A stretch of DNA of 54,393 bases from JBBRYW01 sp038253945. GTDB taxonomy: Bacteria; Actinomycetota; Thermoleophilia; Gaiellales; Gaiellaceae. Under the pieces are notes generated by a model that saw nothing but the letters and a program-made list of their open reading frames with translations, did not search any database and was not told where the DNA came from. The stretch's first letter is position 1; each line of letters opens with the position of its first letter. The DNA lies in contig JBBSGR010000016.1 in NCBI GenBank assembly GCA_038253945.1, forward strand, positions 1 through 54,393. The letters are read 5' to 3'. Below, in pieces: positions 34,183-42,776 of this stretch. The position numbers and the translations under genes were made by a program.

Positions 34183-35400
34183 ATGGAGCTTCGCCGGTGG
34201 CCTCGCAAGAACGACGTCGACTCGGTCCGGTCCCGCCAGGACGCTCTCCGCGGACTCACCATCGACGGCGAGGTCTTCGAGCACGACCTCGAGCCGTTTG
34301 CTCGTGCGACCGAGATCGTCACCGGCGTCGCCGTCGTTCCGGTCGCCGTCGTTCCGCTCCGGGTCGAGCTCGGCGACTACGAGCTGTCCGAGCCCGAGGG
34401 CGCGGTGGTCGAGCGCGGCCGCGCGGCCGAGGGCGTCTACGTACCGCTCGCGAACACGGAGGGCGGCCTGGCGCTCTCGGCGTACCGTGGCGCACGAGCG
34501 GCGGAGGAATCGGGGGGCTTCCGCACGTACGTGCTTGCGGACCGGATGACGCGCGCGTGCGCCTTCCTCTTCGCTGATGCCGCAGAAAGCACGACCTTTG
34601 CGACCTGGATCGAAGCGCAAGCCACCGAGATGCGAGACTGGCTCCAGGCCGCGTCGGTGGAAGGTCTATCGAGGCACGCGAGGCTGCGCGAGATCGAGAC
34701 GCACGTGGTCGGCCCGATGTGCCACGTGATGTACGCCTTCACGACCGGCGACGCGGTCGGGCTGAACATGGTCACGCGGAACGCCTATGCGCTGAACCAC
34801 GGCTTCGTCGCGGAGCGAAGTCCGGTCGAGCCCCGGCGCTCGATGCTCGAGGGGAACATGGGCGGCGACAAGAAGCCGTCCCATCGCTACTTCGAGCGAG
34901 GGGGCCACGGGAAGACCGTGATCGCCGAGACGATCCTGACCGGGGAGGCCGTCCGCCGCGTGCTCTCCACGTCGATCGACGACCTGCTCGAGCTCGCCTT
35001 CATCGGCACGCATGGAGCCGTGGCGTCCGGCATGCAGTCGGTCGCGTTCACCCCCGCCACGGCGATCGCGGCGATCTTCACCGCGACGGGTCAGGACATC
35101 GGGATGGTCGGGACGAGCTCGATGGCTCACGGCACTGCGCACGCCGTCGAAGGCGGCCTGCACGTCGCAATTCGCCTGCCGGGGCTCGAGGTCGCGACAA
35201 TCGGCGGTGGCACGACACTGCCCTATGCGCGGTCTTGGCTCGCCCTGATGGGCTGCGCCGGAGCCGGGAACGTCTACCGCTTCGCCCAGATCGTCGCGGC
35301 AGCCGCGCTATCGCTCGAGATCTCCGCCTCGGCAGCAATGGCCTCGGCCGGCTCGCGCGAGTTCTTCAGGGCGCATCACACGCTGGGAGGCCTCCGGTAG
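34183..35400 (+). CDS. HMG-CoA reductase homologue, divergent
   Basis: 405 residues. The four catalytic positions of class I HMG-CoA reductase are in place: Glu in NTEGGLALSAYRG (E93), Lys in GDKKP (K230/K231), Asp in GQD (D305) and a late His pair (398-399). The TTGDAVGLNM segment is also recognisable. The substrate-binding ENVIG loop is degenerate (EIVTGVAVVPVAVVPL), as is the GQDPAQN continuation (GQDIGMVGTSS). The enzyme class reduces HMG-CoA to mevalonate with NADPH. No other mevalonate gene is seen, so a different acyl-CoA substrate is possible. Confidence 0.82.
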   Translation: MELRRWPRKNDVDSVRSRQDALRGLTIDGEVFEHDLEPFARATEIVTGVAVVPVAVVPLRVELGDYELSEPEGAVVERGRAAEGVYVPLANTEGGLALSAYRGARAAEESGGFRTYVLADRMTRACAFLFADAAESTTFATWIEAQATEMRDWLQAASVEGLSRHARLREIETHVVGPMCHVMYAFTTGDAVGLNMVTRNAYALNHGFVAERSPVEPRRSMLEGNMGGDKKPSHRYFERGGHGKTVIAETILTGEAVRRVLSTSIDDLLELAFIGTHGAVASGMQSVAFTPATAIAAIFTATGQDIGMVGTSSMAHGTAHAVEGGLHVAIRLPGLEVATIGGGTTLPYARSWLALMGCAGAGNVYRFAQIVAAAALSLEISASAAMASAGSREFFRAHHTLGGLR

Positions 35401-35843
35401 CCCGGGCACGGTTCAAGCTCGGCGCGTTCGCCGTCATCTTCGACGACGACGGGCGCGTGCTCTTGTGCCGTCGGCCCGATCTCGGGATCTGGAATCTCCC
35501 GGGCGGCGGCGTCGAGAGCGGCGAGACGCCGTGGCAGGCAGTCATTCGGGAGGTGCAGGAAGAGGTCGGGCTCGACGTCCGAGTCGAGCGGCTCGTCGGC
35601 GTGTATGCCAAACCGAACGCCGACGAGGTCGTCTTCTCGTTCGGCTGCCGGATCGTCGGCGGCTCACCGTCGTTGAGCGAGGAGGCCGATGCGATCGAGT
35701 CGTTTCCGGTCGACGCGCTGCCGCCGCGGACGTCCCCCAAGCACGCCGAGCGGATCCGCGACGCTTCGCCAGGCGTTCTACCTCTGCTCAAAGAGCAACT
35801 TGGCCCGTCGGCGCGCACGCTGGTCGAGCGCGGTCTCCTGTGA
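35397..35843 (+). CDS. Nudix hydrolase without a clear start codon
   Basis: About 148 residues. The Nudix box is intact: GGGVESGETPWQAVIREV then QEEVGLDV fits G-x5-E-x7-REUxEExGU. The fold begins at RFKLGAFAVIFDDDGRVLL, but no ATG, GTG or TTG precedes it in frame where the N-terminus should be. The codon overlapping the HMGR stop is GTA. It is in the -1 frame relative to the HMGR homologue, so a frameshifted fusion, a non-canonical start or a sequencing error are all possible. The start given is nominal. Confidence 0.75.
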   Translation, partial: VARARFKLGAFAVIFDDDGRVLLCRRPDLGIWNLPGGGVESGETPWQAVIREVQEEVGLDVRVERLVGVYAKPNADEVVFSFGCRIVGGSPSLSEEADAIESFPVDALPPRTSPKHAERIRDASPGVLPLLKEQLGPSARTLVERGLL

Positions 35844-35869
35844 GCGGCACCGCGTCTAGCATCCGAGCG

Positions 35870-37117
35870 ATGACGAGGCGACGGCTGATGCAGGGACTCG
35901 CCGTCGCGGCGGCGGGGGCGATCGTGCTCGGCGCCGGCGGGGCGGCGCGGGGAGCCTTCCCGGGGCAGAACGGGAAGATCGCCTACGTCATGGAGGTCGA
36001 TGCCAACTGGGACGTCTACGTCATGAACGCCGACGGCAGCGGGCGGCGCCGGCTCACGAGCGAGCGCCTCGCCGACCTTTCCCCCTCGTGGTCCCCGGAC
36101 GGCAGCAGGATCGCTTTCCGCAGCGACCGGGCCGGAAACCCGGAGATCTACGTCATGAACGCCGACGGGACTCACCCCGTACGCCTGACGCATCGCAGCC
36201 TGGCCGACTCGCGCCCGACCTGGTCGCCGGACGGCGCCCGCATCGCCTACCAGCGGGGCACGCTGGGAGGCACGGGGCTCGATCCTCGACGCACGGACGT
36301 GGCCGTGATGAACGCCGACGGAACGTCCCAGCGAGTGCTGACGAGGGGCCCGTACGACAACGTCAACCCGAGCTGGTCGCCCGACGGGCGGCAAATCGTC
36401 TTCCGCACGAACCGGGACGGAGACTGGGAGATCTACCGCATGCGCGCCGACGGCTCCGGGGTGCACCGGCTGACAAACTCGACGTCCTTCGACACGCAGC
36501 CGAGCTGGTCGCCCGACGGGTCGAGAATCGCCTTCGCGAGCGACCGGGGCGAGAGTCGCGATTTCGACATCTACGTCATGAACACCACGGGCGGCGACAT
36601 CCGGCGCGTCACCACCGACCCGGGAACGGACGTCGAGCCTACGTGGTCCCCGAGCGGCGACCGGATCGCCTTCACGAGCGACCGCGACGGCGCCGTCGAC
36701 ATCTACTCGACGGATCTGGCCGGCCGCGACGTCCGCCAGCTGACGCGCGGCGGGAGCGGCCTGAACCGAACCGCCGACTGGCAGACCTACTGCACGAGGC
36801 GCGGAACGGCACATGCGGACGTGATCCGCGGCACCCCGGGCCGCGACGTCATCTGCGGCCTCGGCGGAAACGACACGATCGACGGGCTGGGCGGAAACGA
36901 CATCATCTTCGGCGGCGATGGTGCCGACCACCTCGTCGGCGGCCCGGGAAACGACATCCTGACGGGGCAGGCAGGTGCCGATCGACTCTACGGCGGGCCG
37001 GGCGACGACCTCGTCTCGGCTACGGACGGCCGTCGGGGGAACGATCTGGCGAACGGCGGCCCCGGGCACGACAACTGCGTCGCCGACCCGCGCGATCGCA
37101 AGGTGAGCTGCCCGTAG
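35870..37117 (+). CDS. Secreted TolB-like beta-propeller with C-terminal RTX repeats
   Basis: 415 residues from ATG (MTRRRLMQGL). The N-terminus fits a Tat-type signal (TRRRLMQGLAVAAAG). Six TolB/WD40-like blades follow, each with W-SPDG-RIAF-SDR-IYVMNADG, spanning about residues 37-300. C-terminal RTX-like nonapeptides (GGNDTIDGLGGNDIIFGGDG in part, about 330-385) probably bind calcium. The product is exported and possibly cell-surface bound; blade partners are unknown. It starts 27 bp after the Nudix gene and ends 7 bp from a convergent metalloprotease gene. Confidence 0.88.
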   Translation: MTRRRLMQGLAVAAAGAIVLGAGGAARGAFPGQNGKIAYVMEVDANWDVYVMNADGSGRRRLTSERLADLSPSWSPDGSRIAFRSDRAGNPEIYVMNADGTHPVRLTHRSLADSRPTWSPDGARIAYQRGTLGGTGLDPRRTDVAVMNADGTSQRVLTRGPYDNVNPSWSPDGRQIVFRTNRDGDWEIYRMRADGSGVHRLTNSTSFDTQPSWSPDGSRIAFASDRGESRDFDIYVMNTTGGDIRRVTTDPGTDVEPTWSPSGDRIAFTSDRDGAVDIYSTDLAGRDVRQLTRGGSGLNRTADWQTYCTRRGTAHADVIRGTPGRDVICGLGGNDTIDGLGGNDIIFGGDGADHLVGGPGNDILTGQAGADRLYGGPGDDLVSATDGRRGNDLANGGPGHDNCVADPRDRKVSCP

Positions 37118-37124
37118 ACCGGCG

Positions 37125-38636
37125 CTAGCTGACTCGGGCCCGGTAGTCGAAGCGGCGTTTGTCGTCGAGCGGCGTGCCCTCGCACGAGAGGCGCGTGCGG
37201 TTCCTGCAATGAAAGCGCTGGCTCGCGTTGGTCAGGACGAGGATCACCTTGGAGACGGCCCCCCGCCCGAACGGCACTCTGACCGATGCGTTTCCGCCGA
37301 AGTCGAGCTGCAGCGGTTTGGCCTCGAGCTTTCCCGAGCGCTCGAAGGTGAGAAGCGTGGCCTCCGAGCCCTCGGTCACCGGCGGCAGGTCGAGCGTCAC
37401 CGCCAGAGTCGCCGTCTCCTTGAGCCCCGACCCCGGAACGAAGGCGACGTGCCGGTTGGTCAGGTGGTCGAGCGTCAGCTGCTGCGGCCCCGTCTGCCGG
37501 CGCCGGGCGGAGAGCGCGAAGGTGCGGTCGAGCGGCGAGGCAGGGTAGTGCGCGCCCTCCTGGTAGAACGAACGCGGGGCCGAGTTGACGGCGCCGAAGG
37601 TGGCGAAGGCGGCGCCGAGGCTCGACCCATGCTCGCGGGCCACCGCATCGGCCGCGGAGAGCGAGTAGAGATCGGGCGCGCCGGGGCTCGCGTCGGCGAA
37701 CTCCCACACGCGCCGGATCACCGAGGGATCACGCGGCTTGCTCGGCGGTGAGAGCAACTCCTCGAAGAAGCGCCAGAAGATCCAGGCGCCGTACTGGTAC
37801 AGCTTGCCCGGCGTGTAGTAGTCGACGGGAACCTCCGGGTGGACCAGCGGACTGTCGAGCAGGTAGGCGTAGCCCTCGTTGATCGAGTTGTAGACCTCGT
37901 CCTCCATCCAGACCGCCGTGCCCTCGAGCAGCCAGGTGTCGTCCGTGAAGTCGTATCCGAACTGGACCGCGTGGAAGAACTCGTGCGCGACCGTCAGCTC
38001 CAGCTCGACCTTGCCCCCGTAGGAAGGCGGGCCGACCTGCGCGAGCGAGTAGTCGTTGTCGAGCACGCAGTAGCCCGACGAGTCGAACGTCTGGGTGAAC
38101 GGCTCCGGCGCGCAGTAGCCCAGAACGTCGTTGGCGATGTCCTTGAGGTAGACGTCCAGGCGGCCGTCGGGCCCGTGGTCGGGAACGGCGAGGTCGGACT
38201 TCGGAGGTCGGAAGCCGAACTCGACGATCTCCTTCTGCCAGACCTCCTGCAGCACCGCCATCGTCGTCTCCACCCAATCGGGCCTCCCGTTCCCGTTCGC
38301 GTCGCGCGGGGGCGGCGCGTCCGGGCCTTTGGAATCCCAGTGCAGGCAGACGACGGTGCACCAGACCTGGTCGGTAAGCCCGGGGCGCGCCAGCAGAGCG
38401 CTCGCCCGCCGCGCGTCTCCCGACGACAGCTCGTGTCGGTACTCGGCGAGGTCGCGCAACGCGAGCGTGGCGTCTCGCCCGTTCGCATGCGGCGCGAACG
38501 CAGCGCGGGCGGCTGAGAGGGCGTGCGCCGCGCGGGCGGAGCTCGCCCGCGTGCCGGTCGCACCGGCCGAGCCCGCAGCACAGAGCGCGAGGGCGCAGAC
38601 GAGGATCGGCGCGACCCGGGCGAGGAGCGTGCGCAC
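37125..38636 (-). CDS. Secreted zinc metalloprotease-like protein (MXAN_6640 type)
   Basis: 503 residues with a signal peptide (about 1-27). The active site is HEFFH in VAHEFFHAVQFG, with a downstream Glu in EGTAVWMEDEVY as probable third ligand, as in gluzincins. The region GNGRPDWVETTMAVLQEVW is typical of MXAN_6640-family putative peptidases. A C-terminal beta domain (about 370-503) includes two Cys. The substrate is unknown. It converges with the TolB/RTX gene and is divergent from the flavoprotein gene, with 61 bp between starts. Confidence 0.85.
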   Translation of the reverse strand: MRTLLARVAPILVCALALCAAGSAGATGTRASSARAAHALSAARAAFAPHANGRDATLALRDLAEYRHELSSGDARRASALLARPGLTDQVWCTVVCLHWDSKGPDAPPPRDANGNGRPDWVETTMAVLQEVWQKEIVEFGFRPPKSDLAVPDHGPDGRLDVYLKDIANDVLGYCAPEPFTQTFDSSGYCVLDNDYSLAQVGPPSYGGKVELELTVAHEFFHAVQFGYDFTDDTWLLEGTAVWMEDEVYNSINEGYAYLLDSPLVHPEVPVDYYTPGKLYQYGAWIFWRFFEELLSPPSKPRDPSVIRRVWEFADASPGAPDLYSLSAADAVAREHGSSLGAAFATFGAVNSAPRSFYQEGAHYPASPLDRTFALSARRRQTGPQQLTLDHLTNRHVAFVPGSGLKETATLAVTLDLPPVTEGSEATLLTFERSGKLEAKPLQLDFGGNASVRVPFGRGAVSKVILVLTNASQRFHCRNRTRLSCEGTPLDDKRRFDYRARVS

Positions 38637-38697
38637 GAACCGAGGATAGCCGTCTCCCGGCGGAGCCAGCGTCGCGCGTCCGGGTAAGCTCGCCGGC

Positions 38698-39828
38698 GTG
38701 CCGAGTGCGCTCGTCGTCGGGGCCGGGGTGTTCGGCGTCTCCCTGGCGCACCGCCTCGCACTGAGAGGGTGGAACGTCGAGCTCGTCGACCGCTATCCGC
38801 CGGGCCACATTCGCGCGGCCTCCGGAGGCGAGTCACGGTTGATCCGGTACGGGCACGGCGCCGACGAGTGGTACGCACGCTCGGCTTGGCGCGCGCGTGA
38901 GCTGTGGCGTGAGATCGAGCGACAGGCCGGTGTCGAGCTGCTCGTCCAGGCCGGACTGCTGTGGTTCGCCCACGCCCACGACGGCTGGGAGGCCGAGAGC
39001 GAGCGCGTGCTCCGGAAGCTGCGCATCCCGGTCGAGCGGCTCCCGCCGGAGGATGCGCGCGGCTTCTTCCCCGACGTCCGGGCGGAGGACCTCTCGTTCG
39101 TGCTGCACGAGCCCGAGGCCGGAGTGCTCCGAGCGCGCGAGGCGGTCCGGGCCACCTACCTGCTCGCGCTCACGGCCGGGGCCAGCTTCATCCCAGGTGG
39201 AGCGGAGCCGGCGGGCTCGGACGCGTTCGTGGACGGTCGGCGCCACTCGGCCGACCTGGTCGTCTGGGCCTGCGGCGCGTGGCTGCCCGGCCTGTACCCG
39301 GACGTGGTCTCGATGCGCGTCACCAAGCAGGATGTCTTCTTCTTCGGCGCCCCGATCGCCTGGGGGACGCCGCCCCGGCCGGCCTGGGTCGACTACGACG
39401 CCGCCTTTTACGGCCTCGGCGATCTCGACGGTCGTGGAGTCAAGGCGGCGCACGACCTGGAGGGGCCGGACTTCGACCCGGAGGCAGGCCCGCGAGTCGC
39501 GTCGGCTGCTGGTGAGAGTGCAGCTCGTGCCTACCTCGAGAGCCGCTTTCCCTCGCTGGCCGGAAACCCGCTCGTTGGCTCCCGCACCTGCCAGTACGCG
39601 CTCACGCCCGACACCCATTTTCTGCTCGCTCCGCATCCCGAGCACGACCGCGTCTGGCTCTTCGGCGGCGGCTCGGGCCATGGCTTCAAGCACGGGCCGG
39701 CGCTCGCGGAGTATGCCGCCGACGTGCTCGAGGGCTCGCAGCCACTCGAGCCGCGCTTCGCCCTGGGTCCGAGAGCCCTGGGCCGGAGCTTCCGGACAGC
39801 GGGGACAACCTCGACGCCTCGCATTTGA
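38698..39828 (+). CDS. Sarcosine oxidase-like FAD-dependent oxidoreductase
   Basis: 376 residues from GTG. The N-terminal Rossmann motif is VVGAGVFGVSLAHRL (5-19), with ASGGESRLIRYG typical of the MSOX/DAO family. RTCQYALTPDTHFLL near residue 300 contains the Cys that carries covalent FAD in monomeric sarcosine oxidase. GGGSGHGFKHGPALAEY closes the FAD site. It oxidises secondary or N-methyl amines to imines, releasing hydrogen peroxide. The substrate here is not known. It is monocistronic. Confidence 0.88.
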   Translation: MPSALVVGAGVFGVSLAHRLALRGWNVELVDRYPPGHIRAASGGESRLIRYGHGADEWYARSAWRARELWREIERQAGVELLVQAGLLWFAHAHDGWEAESERVLRKLRIPVERLPPEDARGFFPDVRAEDLSFVLHEPEAGVLRAREAVRATYLLALTAGASFIPGGAEPAGSDAFVDGRRHSADLVVWACGAWLPGLYPDVVSMRVTKQDVFFFGAPIAWGTPPRPAWVDYDAAFYGLGDLDGRGVKAAHDLEGPDFDPEAGPRVASAAGESAARAYLESRFPSLAGNPLVGSRTCQYALTPDTHFLLAPHPEHDRVWLFGGGSGHGFKHGPALAEYAADVLEGSQPLEPRFALGPRALGRSFRTAGTTSTPRI

Positions 39829-39919
39829 CGCGGCACCGGCGCGGGAGCGGCCTTCGTCCTGAGCTCAGTGACCCACCTCGCATGCACGGCCCGACCAGCT
39901 AAGCAAAGGGAAGGCGTAG

Positions 39920-39990
39920 AGGCGCGGACCGGAGTCGAACCGGTGTACGAGGCTTTGCAGGCCTCTGCCTAACCACTCGGCCACCGCGCC
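39920..39990 (-). tRNA. tRNA-Cys (GCA)
   Basis: The minus strand folds as a complete cloverleaf. The acceptor GGCGCGG pairs with CCGCGCC, the D arm is GCCGAGTGGTTAGGC, the anticodon arm AGGCCTGCAAAGCCT has GCA, and the T arm is CCGGTTCGACTCCGG. CCA is not encoded. It lies at the left edge of the accessory region. Confidence 0.96.
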
Positions 39991-40001
39991 GTCGAGCCCA
40001 A

Positions 40002-41210
40002 TCATGGTATCGGCGGGGCCTTGTGCGTTCTCGTCTTCGCAGGCGGCACTCGTCGCGCCCGCGCCGCCGCCGCCGCGATCAGTCCGACTGCCAGGACGGC
40101 CGGTGCGACTTCGAGGGGCGCGCGGGTGCCCAGCCCCGAGACGGCGAATCCGGCCCCGAGCGAGCCGGCTCCGATCCCGAGCGCCTCCGCGGTCGTGACC
40201 CAGGCCATGGCCTCGACGCCCGCGTCCGACGCCACCTCGTCAATCAACTCGAAGAGCGAGATCGTCGCAGGCCCGAATCCCGCCCCCGCCAGCAGTGCGG
40301 CACCCGCGAGGGGCAGGAGCGGCGGCGTGAGCGCAACGACGGTGAGTCCCCCGACGAGTCCGGCCAATGCAAGCCGGTAGCGCCGCCACGGGCTTGCCCG
40401 CCACTCCAGCCGCCCGAAGAGCAGGGCGCTCGCCGCACTGCCGAGTCCGAAAGCGCCGAGCAGCACGCCGCTCAGCCCCCGAGCGCCGTGCGCGATCGCC
40501 TCCGCCGGCAGGCCGACCTCGATCAGCCCGAGCGCGCCTCCGAGCAGAGCCGAGAGTCCGAGCAACTCTCGAAAGAGCGGGCGATGCAGGAGCGCGTGAC
40601 CCTTTTGGTCTCGGGTCTTCGCGGGAGCTGCGATTAGCCGGCCGCGCATCTGGGCGAGGATCGCCGCGCCCACGACTGCGGCCCCGGCGGCGAGCACGAG
40701 CCCCGCGAGCGGCGACACGGCAGCCGCGAGCAGGCCGGCGAGCACGGGCGCTCCGACGAGAGCCATGTCGCCGATCACCGACGTCAGCGCGTACGCGGCA
40801 CGAAGCTGGCCTTCGGCAACGACGCCCCGCCAGATATCGCGCGTCGTCGCCACGAGCGGCGGAGCTGAGGCACCGGCCGCAAGCGCCGTGGCCAGGAGGA
40901 GGATCGCCGGCGCCTGCGTGCGCGCGGAGAGCCCGAAGGCGACCGCCGCCGCGGCGTAGCAGGCAGCGAGTGCCGGCAGCACCCAGTCCACACCCCGGTC
41001 GACCGCACGGCCGCGCACGGGAGCGAGCGTGGCCGAGCCCAGCGCAAACGCGGCGACGCATGCGCCGGCGATCCCGAACGAATGGTTGGCTGCCGCAGCC
41101 AGCAGTATCGCCAGGCCGATCATCCCGAACGAGATCCATGCGCAGATCAGTGCGGCCAGGACCCGCCGTGCGCGCGGCTGCGCGAGCAACGGCCCATAGC
41201 TTCCGTCCAT
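40002..41210 (-). CDS. MFS-like transporter
   Basis: 402 residues with about 12 hydrophobic segments and a central basic loop (about 200-215, AAPAKTRDQKGH). It starts MDGSYGPLLAQPRARRVLAALICAW, similar to the YdhP/unnamed MFS branch common next to regulators in Actinobacteria. Substrate unknown. It begins 164 bp from the first remnant and ends 11 bp from tRNA-Cys. The Ala/Gly-rich composition matches the core genes rather than the island. Confidence 0.8.
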   Translation of the reverse strand: MDGSYGPLLAQPRARRVLAALICAWISFGMIGLAILLAAAANHSFGIAGACVAAFALGSATLAPVRGRAVDRGVDWVLPALAACYAAAAVAFGLSARTQAPAILLLATALAAGASAPPLVATTRDIWRGVVAEGQLRAAYALTSVIGDMALVGAPVLAGLLAAAVSPLAGLVLAAGAAVVGAAILAQMRGRLIAAPAKTRDQKGHALLHRPLFRELLGLSALLGGALGLIEVGLPAEAIAHGARGLSGVLLGAFGLGSAASALLFGRLEWRASPWRRYRLALAGLVGGLTVVALTPPLLPLAGAALLAGAGFGPATISLFELIDEVASDAGVEAMAWVTTAEALGIGAGSLGAGFAVSGLGTRAPLEVAPAVLAVGLIAAAAARARRVPPAKTRTHKAPPIP

Positions 41211-41374
41211 CCCACTCCTTGCTTTCCAATGACACGACTTTCCGCCTCCCGGCGGGCGGTCGCGGCGGCTACGGCGGAGTCAAAGGAAGGCGGCGGGCGG
41301 TCAAGGTCGTGAGTCTATGGCTTACGGCTGGCACGCGCCCGAGGCCGAAGCTCTTCGCAGGGATGGCCCGATGC

Positions 41375-41611
41375 TCACCCGGTGGGCCTGCGCTTCTGAG
41401 GGTAGATCGTCTCCCCGCGCCCGACCATGGCGACGTACTGGTCAATGCGTCGCGCCCGCGTGTCGGCGCGTACGGCGGCATGGACTCGGTACAGAACGGC
41501 GTATCGGTTCTGGCTCGTGAGCACGTCGAACATGGCCTGAGCTCTGGGCTCAGCAGCCAACGCCGCGGCCAGGTCGGGAGGCACCTCGATGCTGGCCTGG
41601 CCGGCGTCGGC
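41375..41611 (-). pseudogene. YdeI/DUF1905-like fragment
   Basis: The last 73 codons read SIEVPPDLAAALAAEPRA and later TSQNRYAVLYRVHAA and TRARRIDQYVAMVGRGE, the C-terminal part of YdeI/OmpD-associated (DUF1905) proteins. The N-terminal half of that family is absent; upstream in-frame sequence is unrelated. Probably a truncated remnant. An in-frame ATG further upstream gives a longer ORF with no family match. Confidence 0.5.
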
Positions 41612-41674
41612 GGCTTCCAAGTCCGTCGGTCTTCGCCCGCGTAACTTCGGCCCCGCCTGCGCAAGATCCTCGAG

Positions 41675-42035
41675 CCAGAGCTGGAGACGAGGGCGCTGTT
41701 GGACATCCGCATGCCCGTGCTCGACGGGATAGGGGCCACGAGGCGGATCGTCCGCGCGCGCCCAGTCTGGCACCACCGAGTCCTCATGCTGACCACGTTC
41801 AGGCTTGGCACGTACGTCTATGAGGCGCTCCGCACGCGCGCCGGCGGCTTTCATGCTCAAGGACGCGCCGCCTGGAAGGGATCGCAGCTCGTCCGCGGTC
41901 TCTCGAACCCGGAGATCTGGGCGCGTCTCGTGGTGAGCGAGACAACCGCCAAGACCAAGGCCGCGTCCAAGCCGTCATCCAAGCACGCCCATGCCGAGAG
42001 CGCGTTACAACGGATGCCGAGCTTCTGAAGGAGGC
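41675..42035 (+). pseudogene. Decayed NarL/LuxR-type response regulator
   Basis: LDIRMPVLDGIGATRRIV, then VLMLTTFRLGTYVYEALRTRAGGF are the middle and end of a receiver domain. After GGF the expected MLKDAPP continues in the +1 frame, so one base has shifted. An internal deletion then joins to RGLSNPEIWARLVVSETTAKTK, the helix-turn-helix, whose recognition helix also breaks. The start of the receiver with its acidic pocket is missing. No kinase gene is near. Confidence 0.6.
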
Positions 42036-42062
42036 GGGCGCTGAGACCACTATAATGACCAT

Positions 42063-42290
42063 GTGTCCAAGAAACTGACCGCAACAGAGGCGAAGGCGAA
42101 CATCCTCGCCCTGCTCGACGACGTCGCAGCCGGCGACGAGGTGGAGATTACGAAGCACGGCCGCACCGTGGCGCGCCTCGTGCCGGCCATTGGCCCTCAC
42201 GCGCTCAAGGGAAGCCTCATTGGCGTGGCGATGACCGCGGGCGAGGACGAGGACCTCTTCACCACCGGAGCAGCCTGGGATCTTCGCTGA
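42063..42290 (+). CDS. Type II antitoxin, Phd/YefM/VapB-like
   Basis: 75 residues from GTG. LTATEAKANILALLDDVAAGDEVEITKHGRTVARLVP holds the Phd/YefM-fold order of the N-terminal DNA-binding region. The C-terminal tail (LIGVAMTAGEDEDLFTTGAAWDL) would wrap the toxin. It is followed directly by a PIN-domain gene, giving the standard antitoxin-toxin order and autoregulation by the complex. Confidence 0.85.
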   Translation: MSKKLTATEAKANILALLDDVAAGDEVEITKHGRTVARLVPAIGPHALKGSLIGVAMTAGEDEDLFTTGAAWDLR

Positions 42291-42298
42291 GCACCGTC

Positions 42299-42679
42299 GT
42301 GCTCGACAGCCACGTTGCCCACTGGTGGTCGGCGGAGCCGGAGCGGATCAGCAGCACCGCCAGCAAGGCGCTGAGCGAAGCCGACGAGCTCGCGGTCGCG
42401 GCCATCACCTGGTTCGAGCTGGCCTGGCTCGCCAAGCACGAGCGGATCGTCGTCACCATCCCCATCCGCTCCTGGCTCGAACACCTCGCCGCTCAGCTTC
42501 GAACCCTCCCGCTTACACCGGCGATCGCAGAGGCGGCCGTTTCGTTGCCGTCCTCCTTCCCCGGCGACCCCGCCGACCGGCTGATCTACGCGACCGCAAT
42601 CGAGCACGGACTGCGAATCATCACCAAGGACCGCAAGCTGCGAGCCCACCGCCACCCGCAGCCGATCGCGCTCTGGTAG
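42299..42679 (+). CDS. PIN-domain toxin, VapC-like
   Basis: 126 residues from GTG, 8 bp after the antitoxin stop. PIN acidic residues are present: LDSHVAHWW (first Asp), WFELAWL (Glu), and DPADRLIYATAIEHGLRIITKD with the later Asp set. VapC toxins are Mg-dependent ribonucleases cutting tRNA or rRNA. A few codons upstream (CTG overlapping the antitoxin stop) could extend the N-terminus by four residues. Confidence 0.85.
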   Translation: MLDSHVAHWWSAEPERISSTASKALSEADELAVAAITWFELAWLAKHERIVVTIPIRSWLEHLAAQLRTLPLTPAIAEAAVSLPSSFPGDPADRLIYATAIEHGLRIITKDRKLRAHRHPQPIALW

Positions 42680-42776
42680 CGGCGGGTAAGGCATAACGCA
42701 GTCTCCCTACGGAGCTGAGACTCGTCCCTCGCGGTAAGCCTCGCACGGGCGACCACGGCTTGGTCAGAATGAGACC

